Shown: positions 24,211-31,789 of the stretch, piece by piece
Position numbering within the stretch: position 1 is the first letter of the stretch
How the letters are laid out: every line of letters begins with the position of its first letter
Assembly (NCBI GenBank): GCA_008501585.1
Contig: QQUN01000006.1
Coordinates: 1 to 39,835 of the forward strand
Length of the DNA stretch: 39,835 nt
Direction of reading: 5' to 3'
Source of the DNA: Pseudomonadota bacterium
GTDB taxonomy: Bacteria > Pseudomonadota > Gammaproteobacteria > Burkholderiales > Rhodocyclaceae
The notes under the pieces: model-generated
The model's input: the letters and a program-made list of their open reading frames with translations, nothing else
What the model was told of the DNA's origin: nothing
Database searches by the model: none
Program-made: the position numbers and the translations under genes

Positions 24211-26271
24211 ATGCTTTTCCGACTGCGCCCCGTCGCGCTGGCCATCCTGTGCCTGCCGGCAACCGCCGCGCTGGCTGATTCCGAGGCCGAACTCGGCACC
24301 ATCAACGTCACTGCCCGCGGCTATCAGGCCGACACCCTGGAGACCCCGCAGGCGGTCACCGTGGTGGCGCCCGAGGCCGCCGATGCCGGCGCGCCGGCCG
24401 GCGCACTGTTCCGCGGCCAACCCGGGCTGGCGGTGCAGACCGATGGCGCGTGGGGTCAGAACCCGGTCATCCGCGGCCTGAAAAAAGAAAGCGTGGTGGT
24501 GCTGGTCGACGGCGTGCGGCTCAACTCGGCCCAACCCTACGGCTCGATCGCCTCCCTGCTCGATGTCGGCCTGCTCGAACGGGCCGAAGTGGTCAAGGGG
24601 CCCAGCTCGGTGCTCTATGGCAGCGGGGCGCTCGGCGGCGCGGTGAACTTCATCACCGCGCCCACGCGCTTCACCGACACCGTCACCCACGGCGGCCAGT
24701 TCTCGCTTGGCGCCTCGAGCGCCGATTCGGGCGTCTCCGGTGCCGCGCTGTACCGCTTCGGCAGCCCGGACCATGCGCTGGTGCTCGGCGTTGCCGCCAA
24801 GGAGGTGGACGACTACGAGAGCCCCGCCGGCACGGTCGATCGCACCGGCTACTCGACCGACGACCTGCTGCTCAAGTACGCCTTCCGGGTGTCCTCCGCC
24901 ACCGAACTGCACCTCAACCTGCAACGCCACAGCGACCACGACGTGTGGTACCCCGGTTCGGCACGGACCGGCGGTCAGCCGGGCGGCGCGGGCATTCCGG
25001 CGCCGCTGGGCAAGGTCACCATCCACTCGCCCGAGCAGCACCGCGAGCTGATCGAAGGCGGCATCAAGACCGGGCTGGGCAGCGGCACGCTGATGGCCGA
25101 GGTCTATCGGCAGGAGGTGTTCCGCCAGATCCGCGCCTGGTCCGACAATCGCCAGCGCAACTATGTGCGCAACGATGTCACCTTCGTGACCCATGGCGCG
25201 CGTGGCCGCTACCTGCTGCCGGTGGGCGAGCAACACCTGCTCACCCTGGGGGTGGATACCTGGCAGATGACCGGCGACCCGGCCCGCTACATGGACAACA
25301 ACGCGCCGCTGTTCAACAACAACGTGCGCAATGACCCGTTCAGCGACGGCGAGATCAACGCCACCGGCCTGTTCCTGCAGGACGAGATGCGCTTTGGTGC
25401 CACCCAGGTCGTCGCCGGCCTGCGCTTCGACCAGGTGCAGGGCGACGCCGCACAGAAGGGCGCCGCCACCACCGGGCTCGACAAGACCGACGACACCGTC
25501 TCGTGGAGCCTCGGCGCCATCCATGCCGTGTCGCCGCTGCTCAACCCCTATATCAACATCGGCCGCGCCTATCGCGCCGCCGACATGCGCGAGCGCTTCG
25601 AAGACGCGGCCCGCGGCGACGGCTACTACCACGTGGGCAACCCGCAGCTCGACCCCGAGCGCTCGACCAGCATCGAGATCGGCCTCAAGGGCCGCACGAC
25701 CGCGCTCGACTACAACATCGCGCTGTTCCACACCCGCATCGACGACTACATCGCCGGCCGGGTGACCGGCGCCAACGCGCCCAACGGCCTGCCGATCAAG
25801 CTCACCGAGAACCTCGACCAGGTCGTCATCACCGGCGCCGAGGGCAGCCTCAGCGTGCCGGTCGGGCGCTATGTGGCCGACGCCGGCTTTACCTGGCTGC
25901 GGGGCGAAAACAAGCAGGACGACGAGCCGCTGGCCGAGATGCCGCCGCCCGAAGTGCGCCTCGGCTTCGGCCAGCCGGCCGGGCAGGGCTTCTACTGGCG
26001 CGGGCAGGTGCGTGCCGTGGCCCGGCAGGACCGCGTGGCGACGACCTTCACCAGTGGCGGCGAGAATGAAACCGCCGGCTTCGTCACCGCCGACGCCGCC
26101 TTCGGCTGGCGCTTCGGCAAGATCGGTGGCCTGAACAGCGCCGATCTGGGCGTGAAGGTGAGCAACCTGTTCGACCGCGAGTATCACGAGCACACCACGC
26201 TCGGCCTGTCGGGGCAGGAGATCGCCGCCACCGGGCGCAACATCACCCTCACCCTGAGCGGGCGTTTCTGA
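24211..26271 (+). CDS. TonB-dependent outer-membrane receptor, haem-receptor-like
   Basis: 686 residues: signal peptide (about 1-22), a TonB-box-like segment (GTINVTA), a plug domain (about 45-155, with RGLKKESVVVLVDGVRLN and GPSSVLYGSGALGGAVNF) and a 22-strand barrel ending in phenylalanine. The barrel has Y454RAA and N477PQL with H474 between, matching the FRAP/NPNL region and conserved histidine of haem receptors such as HmuR. It would import an iron compound, probably haem, using TonB energy. The Fur box upstream supports this. The downstream ABC importer is not of the haem HmuTUV type, so another ligand cannot be excluded. Confidence 0.9.
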   Translation: MLFRLRPVALAILCLPATAALADSEAELGTINVTARGYQADTLETPQAVTVVAPEAADAGAPAGALFRGQPGLAVQTDGAWGQNPVIRGLKKESVVVLVDGVRLNSAQPYGSIASLLDVGLLERAEVVKGPSSVLYGSGALGGAVNFITAPTRFTDTVTHGGQFSLGASSADSGVSGAALYRFGSPDHALVLGVAAKEVDDYESPAGTVDRTGYSTDDLLLKYAFRVSSATELHLNLQRHSDHDVWYPGSARTGGQPGGAGIPAPLGKVTIHSPEQHRELIEGGIKTGLGSGTLMAEVYRQEVFRQIRAWSDNRQRNYVRNDVTFVTHGARGRYLLPVGEQHLLTLGVDTWQMTGDPARYMDNNAPLFNNNVRNDPFSDGEINATGLFLQDEMRFGATQVVAGLRFDQVQGDAAQKGAATTGLDKTDDTVSWSLGAIHAVSPLLNPYINIGRAYRAADMRERFEDAARGDGYYHVGNPQLDPERSTSIEIGLKGRTTALDYNIALFHTRIDDYIAGRVTGANAPNGLPIKLTENLDQVVITGAEGSLSVPVGRYVADAGFTWLRGENKQDDEPLAEMPPPEVRLGFGQPAGQGFYWRGQVRAVARQDRVATTFTSGGENETAGFVTADAAFGWRFGKIGGLNSADLGVKVSNLFDREYHEHTTLGLSGQEIAATGRNITLTLSGRF

Positions 26272-26272
26272 G

Positions 26273-27265
26273 ATGGCACGGCGGCTGTGGTGGTGTGTGT
26301 GCCTCAGCGTGCTGGTGGCCAGTGCGCCGGCCCAGGCGGCGGGCAAGCTGGCGCGGCTGGTGCTCGCCGGCCCGCCGGCCGCGGTGTCCTTCCCGCTGGT
26401 GCGCATGCTCGAATCCGGCGCGCTGGCCGAGGTGGCCGACACGGTCGAGTTCGTGCTCTGGCGCGACCCCGACCAGTTGCGCGTGCTGGCCCTGAACGGC
26501 AAGGCCGACGTGCTCGCCATGCCCACCAATGTGGCCGCCAACCTCTACAACAAGGGCGTGCCGCTGCAACTGCTCAACGTGTCCACCTGGGGCATGCTGT
26601 GGCTGGTCAGCCGCGACCCGGCGGTGCGCACGCTGGCCGACCTCAAAGGCAAGGAGGTCGCCATTCCCTTCCGCGCCGACATGCCGGACATCGTCTTCAG
26701 CGTGCTCGCCGAGGCGCAGGGCATCGCCCCCAAGCGCGACTTCCACCTGCGCTACGTGGCCTCGCCGCTCGATGCCATGCAGCTGCTGATCATGCGCCGC
26801 ATCGACCATGCCTTGCTGGCCGAGCCGGCGGTGTCGATGGCGCTGCGCAAGACGCAGTCCTTCCCGATCAGCGTGATCGCGCCGGAGCTGCATCGCGGCG
26901 TGGATCTGCAAGTCGAGTGGGGCAAAACCTTCCAGCGCGAGGCGCGCATGCCGCAGGCCGGTATCGTGGCCATGGGCGCGGCCCTCAAAGACCCCGCGCT
27001 CGCCGCGCGCGTGGCCGAGGCCTACGCCGACGCCCTGGCCTGGTGCGGCGACCATGCCATCGAATGCGGCAAGGCGGTGGCCCGCCATGTGCCGCAGCTC
27101 ATGCCCGAGGCGGTGGCCGACTCGCTCGCCCACAGCCGCCTTGAGGCCGTGTCGGCGCAGGCGGCGCGTGATGAATTGCAGTTCTTCTTCGACCGCCTGA
27201 TGGCCAAGGACCCCGCGCTGATCGGCGGCCGGCTGCCCGACGACGGCTTCTACGCGCCGCAATGA
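26273..27265 (+). CDS. ABC transporter substrate-binding protein, NMT1/SsuA type
   Basis: 330 residues: signal peptide (about 1-23) and a periplasmic type II binding fold with VLAGPPAAVSFPLVRML, LNGKADVLAMPTNVAANLYNKG, DLKGKEVAIPFRADMP and DHALLAEPAVSMAL. These match the NitT/TauT/SsuA group, whose members bind nitrate, sulfonates, thiamine precursors and other small compounds. The ligand is not predictable here. It starts one base after the receptor stop and overlaps the permease ATG by four bases. Co-transcription with a TonB receptor suggests that the receptor and this protein handle the same substrate in sequence. Confidence 0.88.
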   Translation: MARRLWWCVCLSVLVASAPAQAAGKLARLVLAGPPAAVSFPLVRMLESGALAEVADTVEFVLWRDPDQLRVLALNGKADVLAMPTNVAANLYNKGVPLQLLNVSTWGMLWLVSRDPAVRTLADLKGKEVAIPFRADMPDIVFSVLAEAQGIAPKRDFHLRYVASPLDAMQLLIMRRIDHALLAEPAVSMALRKTQSFPISVIAPELHRGVDLQVEWGKTFQREARMPQAGIVAMGAALKDPALAARVAEAYADALAWCGDHAIECGKAVARHVPQLMPEAVADSLAHSRLEAVSAQAARDELQFFFDRLMAKDPALIGGRLPDDGFYAPQ

Positions 27266-28053
27266 TCGGCATTGTCCGCCAATGGCTGGTCGGCCTGCCC
27301 GCCTACCTGTGGGGCGGCTGGGGTGCCATTGCCAGTCTCTTGCTGTTGCTGGCGAGCTGGGAGTTTGCCAGCCAGTGGCTGGACCCGCTGGCGTTGCCCG
27401 ACCCGCGCACGGTGCTGGCCACCTTGCACGGCCTGCTCACGGATGGCAATGCGTGGTCCGAGCTGGGCGTTACCGGTCGGCGTGCGCTCAGCGGCTTTGC
27501 CTTGTCGCTGGGCGTCGGCAGCGCGCTGGGCATGCTCGCCGGGCTGTCGATGACCGCCGCGATGATGGCGCGGCCGTGGGTCACCGTGCTCGTCGGTACG
27601 CCGCCCATCGGCTGGCTGGTGCTGGCCATGCTGTGGTTTGGTGCCAGCGACGGCACGCCGGTGTTCACCGTGTTTGTGGCCTGTTTCCCGCCCATCTTCA
27701 TCGGTGCCATGCAGGGCGTGCGCACGCTGGACGGCCAGCTGCGCGAGATGGCGCAGGCCTTCGCGCTGCCGCCGTTGCAGCGCCTGTTTGATCTCTATCT
27801 GCCGCATGTGCTGTCCTACCTGTTTCCGGCCTGGATCACCGCGCTCGGCGTGTCCTGGAAGGTGGTGGTGATGGCCGAGCTGCTGGCCACCGCCGACGGC
27901 GTGGGCGCGGCGCTGGCGGTGACCCGCTCGCAGCTCGACACCGCCGGCTCGCTGGCCTGGATCGTGGCCGTGGTCGGATCACTGCTGGCGGTGGAGTATC
28001 TGTTGCTGGAACCGGTCAAACGCGAGGTGGAACGATGGCGCACATTGGCGTGA
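27262..28053 (+). CDS. ABC transporter permease, NitT/TauT type
   Basis: 263 residues, about six membrane helices. It shows the BPD permease domain with TPPIGWLVLAMLWFG, the EAA-like loop REMAQAFALPPLQRLFDLYLP and GVSWKVVVMAELLA, typical of SsuC/TauC-like permeases. It overlaps both neighbours (four bases with the binding protein, nineteen with the ATPase), so the three proteins are made together. Confidence 0.9.
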   Translation: MIGIVRQWLVGLPAYLWGGWGAIASLLLLLASWEFASQWLDPLALPDPRTVLATLHGLLTDGNAWSELGVTGRRALSGFALSLGVGSALGMLAGLSMTAAMMARPWVTVLVGTPPIGWLVLAMLWFGASDGTPVFTVFVACFPPIFIGAMQGVRTLDGQLREMAQAFALPPLQRLFDLYLPHVLSYLFPAWITALGVSWKVVVMAELLATADGVGAALAVTRSQLDTAGSLAWIVAVVGSLLAVEYLLLEPVKREVERWRTLA

Positions 28054-28841
28054 CCGCACCCGTGCTGGAACTGGCCGGCGTCGGCCACGCCTACGGGGCG
28101 TGCACGGTGTTGTCGGGCATCGACCTGCACCTGCCGGCCGGGCGCATCCACGCGCTGGTTGGCCCCTCGGGCTGTGGCAAGACCACCCTGCTGCATCTGG
28201 TCGCCGGCCTGCTGCCGCTGCAAGACGGCGCCATTCGCAACGGCTTCGCGCGCAGCGCCTGCATGTTCCAGCAGCCGCGCCTGTTGCCGTGGAAGAGCGC
28301 GCTCGACAACATCGCCCTCGGCCTCAAGGCGCGTGGCGTGCCGCGTGCCGCGCGCCATGCGCAGGCGCGCGATCAGGCGCGGCGCTTCGGGCTGGACGAC
28401 ACCGCGCTGGCGCAGTATCCGCAGCAGCTCTCCGGCGGCATGCAAAGCCGCGTCGCGCTGGCCCGTGCGCTGGTGCTCTCGCCCGATCTGCTGCTGCTCG
28501 ACGAAGCCTTCTCGGCGCTCGATGTCGGCCTCAAGGCCGAGCTGTACCGCCAGTTGCTGGCCGAGCAGGCGCGGCGGCCGATGGCAGTGCTGATGATCAC
28601 CCACGACTTGATGGAAGCGGTGCGCCTGGCCCACGCGGTGTGGGTGATGGCGCCCGAGCCCGGCCGCATCGCCACGGGCTTTCGCTTCGACGATGCGCCC
28701 GCGCAGCGCACCGACGCGCAGGTCTATGCCCGTACCGCCGGCCTGCTCGACGACGCCACGGTGCGCGCCAGTTTCGGCCTCGACGCGCCCGCGCCGGCCG
28801 CGCCGCTTGCCCTGGCGGCCGTCGGGGGACTGCGATGCTGA
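28035..28841 (+). CDS. ABC transporter ATP-binding protein, NitT/TauT type
   Basis: 268 residues. Walker A GPSGCGKT (43-50), Q-loop MFQQPRLLPW, signature LSGGMQSR, Walker B LLLLDEAF and switch histidine in MITHD are all intact, so it should hydrolyse ATP. The phrase FQQPRLLPW is typical of SsuB/TauB. The C-terminal part beyond about residue 220 is alanine-rich and unremarkable. Its last seven bases overlap the NnrS gene. Confidence 0.92.
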   Translation: MAHIGVTAPVLELAGVGHAYGACTVLSGIDLHLPAGRIHALVGPSGCGKTTLLHLVAGLLPLQDGAIRNGFARSACMFQQPRLLPWKSALDNIALGLKARGVPRAARHAQARDQARRFGLDDTALAQYPQQLSGGMQSRVALARALVLSPDLLLLDEAFSALDVGLKAELYRQLLAEQARRPMAVLMITHDLMEAVRLAHAVWVMAPEPGRIATGFRFDDAPAQRTDAQVYARTAGLLDDATVRASFGLDAPAPAAPLALAAVGGLRC

Positions 28842-30043
28842 AGCGCCTGCTCGCCGCGCCGATCCTGCTGTGCGCCTTCCGCCCGCTGTTCCTGCTCGCG
28901 GCCGTCTCGGCCGTGTTCTGCATGGCCGCGTGGCTAGGCTTTTTGCTGCTCGGCTTGCCGCTGCCTGCGGTGCCGGGCGGGCCGGCGGTGTGGCATGCGC
29001 ACGAGCTGCTCTTCGGCTTCACTTTTGCGGCGATTGCCGGCTTCGTGCTCACCGCGGTGCCGGAGTTCGTCGATGGCCCGGCGGCGCCGCGCCCGGCGGT
29101 GCTCGCGCTGGTGTTGCTGTGGCTGGGCGGGCGGGTGGCCTGGTCGGCCAGCGGGGTGATCGGGCCGTGGCCGGCGGCGGTGCTGAACGTGGCGCCGGTG
29201 CTGGTGGTGATCGCGCTGGTGGCGCCCCTGCTGTGGCGTGATCCGGCGCGCCGGCATCTGAGCATCCTGTGGGCGCTGCTCGCCTGGCTGGCGGTGACGG
29301 CCGGCTTCTACACCGACGTGCTGCGCGGCGAGCCGCCCATGCGCAGCCTGCATGCGGCCATCGGCGTGGTGATGGTGCTGGTGGTGATCGTCATGAGCCG
29401 CATCTCGATGCGCGTGGTCAACTCCGCGCTCGACACACTCGGCGAGACCGCCGTCAGCTACCTCGCCCGGCCGCCGCGCCGCCACCTGGCGGTGGCCTGT
29501 ATCGTCCTGTTCACCCTGGCCGATGTGCTCGCCCCCGGAGCCCCCGTGGCCGGCTGGCTGGCGCTGGCGACCGCTGCTGCGTTGTTCAATCTGCAGGGCG
29601 ACTGGCATCTGGGCCGCGTACTGCTGCGCCGCTGGGTGCTCATGCTGTATGCGGTGTATGTGGCGATGGCGCTGGGCTACGCGCTGATCGGTGTGGCCGT
29701 GCTGACCGACCTCGGCAGCGTCAGCGGTGGGCGGCATCTGCTCGCTATCGGTGCGCTGGGGCTGAGCATTTTCGTGGTGATGAACATCGCCGGGCGCATT
29801 CACACTGGGCGCGAGCTGGATACCCGGCGCTGGATTCCGGCCGCTGCCGGCGTCTTGCTGCTGGCGGCCGTGGGGCGTGCCGGCTGGTCATGGTGGCCGG
29901 CCGACGGTGCGCTGCTGCTGTGGCTGGCCGGCGGCGGCTGGCTGCTCGCCTTCGGCGCGTTCATCGCGCACTACCTGCCGCTCTATTGGCAGCCGCGCCC
30001 GGATGGCGGGCTCGGCTGCGAAGGGGTGATGGACTCAGACTGA
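28835..30043 (+). CDS. nnrS: NnrS family protein
   Basis: 402 residues, about twelve membrane helices. The N-terminal FRPLFLLA, then WHAHELLFGF and GFVLTAVPEF, and later RISMRVVN are hallmarks of NnrS. Known NnrS proteins bind haem and copper and protect against NO by limiting formation of dinitrosyl-iron complexes. Here it is the last gene of an operon with a haem-type TonB receptor and an ABC importer, behind FNR-type and Fur sites. The link suggests iron or haem supply tied to NO stress. The last nine bases overlap the convergent SDR gene. Confidence 0.92.
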   Translation: MLKRLLAAPILLCAFRPLFLLAAVSAVFCMAAWLGFLLLGLPLPAVPGGPAVWHAHELLFGFTFAAIAGFVLTAVPEFVDGPAAPRPAVLALVLLWLGGRVAWSASGVIGPWPAAVLNVAPVLVVIALVAPLLWRDPARRHLSILWALLAWLAVTAGFYTDVLRGEPPMRSLHAAIGVVMVLVVIVMSRISMRVVNSALDTLGETAVSYLARPPRRHLAVACIVLFTLADVLAPGAPVAGWLALATAAALFNLQGDWHLGRVLLRRWVLMLYAVYVAMALGYALIGVAVLTDLGSVSGGRHLLAIGALGLSIFVVMNIAGRIHTGRELDTRRWIPAAAGVLLLAAVGRAGWSWWPADGALLLWLAGGGWLLAFGAFIAHYLPLYWQPRPDGGLGCEGVMDSD

Positions 30044-30739
30044 GCGGGTGATGCCGCCATCCACCCGCAGATTCTGCCCGGTGATGTAGCTCGCGTCGTC
30101 GCCGGCGAGGAAGACGATGGCCTTCGACACCTCCTCCACCCGCCCGTAGCGCCCCATCGGGATGCGCGCACGGCGGTCGTCCTTCTCCGGCAGGCTGTCG
30201 ATGAAGCCGGGCAGCACGTTGTTGATGCGGATGCCGTTCTTGGCGTACTGGTCGGCAAACAGCTTGGTGAAAGCCGCCAGCCCGGCACGGAACACGCCCG
30301 AGGTGGGGAAGCTCGCTTCGGGCTCGAAGGTGGCGTAGGTCGAGATGTTCACGATGCTGCCGCCGCCCTGCGCCTGCATGATCGGCGTCACCAGCCGCGC
30401 GATGCGCACCACGTTGAGCAGGTAGGTGTCCATGCCGGCCAGCCAGTCGGCGTCGGTCATGGCCAGGATGTCGCCCTTCGGGCCGTGGCCGGCACTGTTG
30501 ACCACCGCGTCGATGCGGCCCCATTTGGTCATCGCCGCATCCACCAGCGCCTGCAGGTCGGCCGGCGACAGGTTGGAGCCGGTCAGGCCGATGCCGCCGA
30601 GCGACGCGCCCAGTGCCTCGCCCTTGCCGGAGGAGGACAACACTGCCACTGCGTAACCGGCCTCGCGCATCGCCCGCGCCGCGTCGGCGCCCATGCCGCT
30701 GCCGCCGCCGATGATGAGGGCCACTTTCTGTTCGTTCAT
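30035..30739 (-). CDS. SDR-family protein with substituted catalytic residues
   Basis: 234 residues with the SDR Rossmann fold: glycine motif GGGSGMG (11-17), NSAG (81-84), N109, S133 in NIST and the C-terminal GQNLRVDGGITRSV. The YxxxK catalytic pair is missing: where YxxSK should lie, the sequence is S147GVFR151 in FPTSGVFRAGLAAFTK. The surrounding residues fit the family so well that a sequencing error is unlikely. It may bind NAD(P)H without classical reductase activity, or use another mechanism. Divergent from a LysR regulator, which probably controls it. Cytoplasmic. Confidence 0.9.
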   Translation of the reverse strand: MNEQKVALIIGGGSGMGADAARAMREAGYAVAVLSSSGKGEALGASLGGIGLTGSNLSPADLQALVDAAMTKWGRIDAVVNSAGHGPKGDILAMTDADWLAGMDTYLLNVVRIARLVTPIMQAQGGGSIVNISTYATFEPEASFPTSGVFRAGLAAFTKLFADQYAKNGIRINNVLPGFIDSLPEKDDRRARIPMGRYGRVEEVSKAIVFLAGDDASYITGQNLRVDGGITRSV

Positions 30740-30904
30740 GGTGTTCTCCAGTCAGCAATTGGCGCCATTCTAGACGGGCGGCGCCGGTGTGCTGCAAGGT
30801 GGCCCGGTCGGTGGCGGTGAAATCGTCATGGCATGGGGTGTCGATCTGGTGTGTACTGCATCGGTGCGGCGCCGCCGCAGGCCACGTCTATCCCAGGTGC
30901 TGTC

Positions 30905-31789
30905 ATGGAGCTCTATCACCTCAAAACCTTTGTCACCGTCGCCGAAGAGCGCCACCTGACACGCGCTGCCGGGCGCCTGTGCGTCAGCCAGCCGGCCATC
31001 AGCGCGCATATCAAGGCGCTTGAAGAGGAGCTGGGCCTGGTGCTGTTCGAGCGCACGCCCAAGGGCATGCTGCCAACCAGCGCGGGCGAGGCCTTGCTCG
31101 AGCGGGCGCGCCGTGCGCTGGCAGCGGTGGGTGCCGTGGGCCTGCATGCGCAGGAGCTGCGCGGCGAGGTGATTGGTTCGGTGCGGATCGGCCTCAATAC
31201 CGACGCCGGTTTCCTGCGCCTGGTGGAGTTGCAGGGCTTGCTCAGGCGGCGCCACCCGCGCCTCGAGATCGAGTTTCTGGGCGGCACGACCGGTGCCAAC
31301 CTGCCCAAGCTGCGCAGTGCGCGGCTCGACGCCAGCTTTGTCAGCGGGACGCTCGATGATGCGCTGTTCGACAGCCAGGTGCTGCGCGAAGAGGAGATGG
31401 CCATTGCCGCGCCCCTGGCCTTGCGCGGTGCCATCGGCCGGGCCGATGTGGCCACGCTGGCCCGCCAGCCATGGATCCACTCTTCGCCCGACCGGGTGCA
31501 GCATGCGGTGATGCAGGCGCTGTTCGACCCGCATGGCGTGTGGCCCGAGCGCAGCATGCTGGCCAACCAGAAGGACGCCGTGCTGGCGATGGTGGCTGCC
31601 GGTGTCGGGCTGGCGATCACGCGCCGGCAGGATATCGAGCGTGCTGCCGAGGCCGGCGCCATCTACGCGGTGCCCTTGCCGCTGGCACCGACGCCGACCG
31701 TCAGCCTGCGTTTTGCGTGTCTGCGCCAGCGGGCGCAGGAGCCCTTGCTGCGGGCCGTGCGTGCTGCGGTGGCGGCGGTGTGGGGTTAG
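30905..31789 (+). CDS. LysR-family transcriptional regulator
   Basis: 294 residues: winged helix-turn-helix (about 1-62, with HLTRAAGRLCVSQPAISAHIKALEEELG) and a LysR effector domain (about 90-290). The ATG at 30905 begins MELYHLKTF, the usual LysR start; a longer reading to 30833 is rejected. Divergent from the SDR gene across 165 bases, so it probably regulates that gene and itself; I see no clear T-N11-A dyad there. Its last 89 bases overlap the convergent histidine kinase gene. Confidence 0.93.
   Translation: MELYHLKTFVTVAEERHLTRAAGRLCVSQPAISAHIKALEEELGLVLFERTPKGMLPTSAGEALLERARRALAAVGAVGLHAQELRGEVIGSVRIGLNTDAGFLRLVELQGLLRRRHPRLEIEFLGGTTGANLPKLRSARLDASFVSGTLDDALFDSQVLREEEMAIAAPLALRGAIGRADVATLARQPWIHSSPDRVQHAVMQALFDPHGVWPERSMLANQKDAVLAMVAAGVGLAITRRQDIERAAEAGAIYAVPLPLAPTPTVSLRFACLRQRAQEPLLRAVRAAVAAVWG

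Noticed and set aside
23992-26541. Minus-strand ORF of 849 codons opposite the TonB receptor
   Set aside because: No signal peptide or domain; antisense of a receptor with diagnostic motifs.
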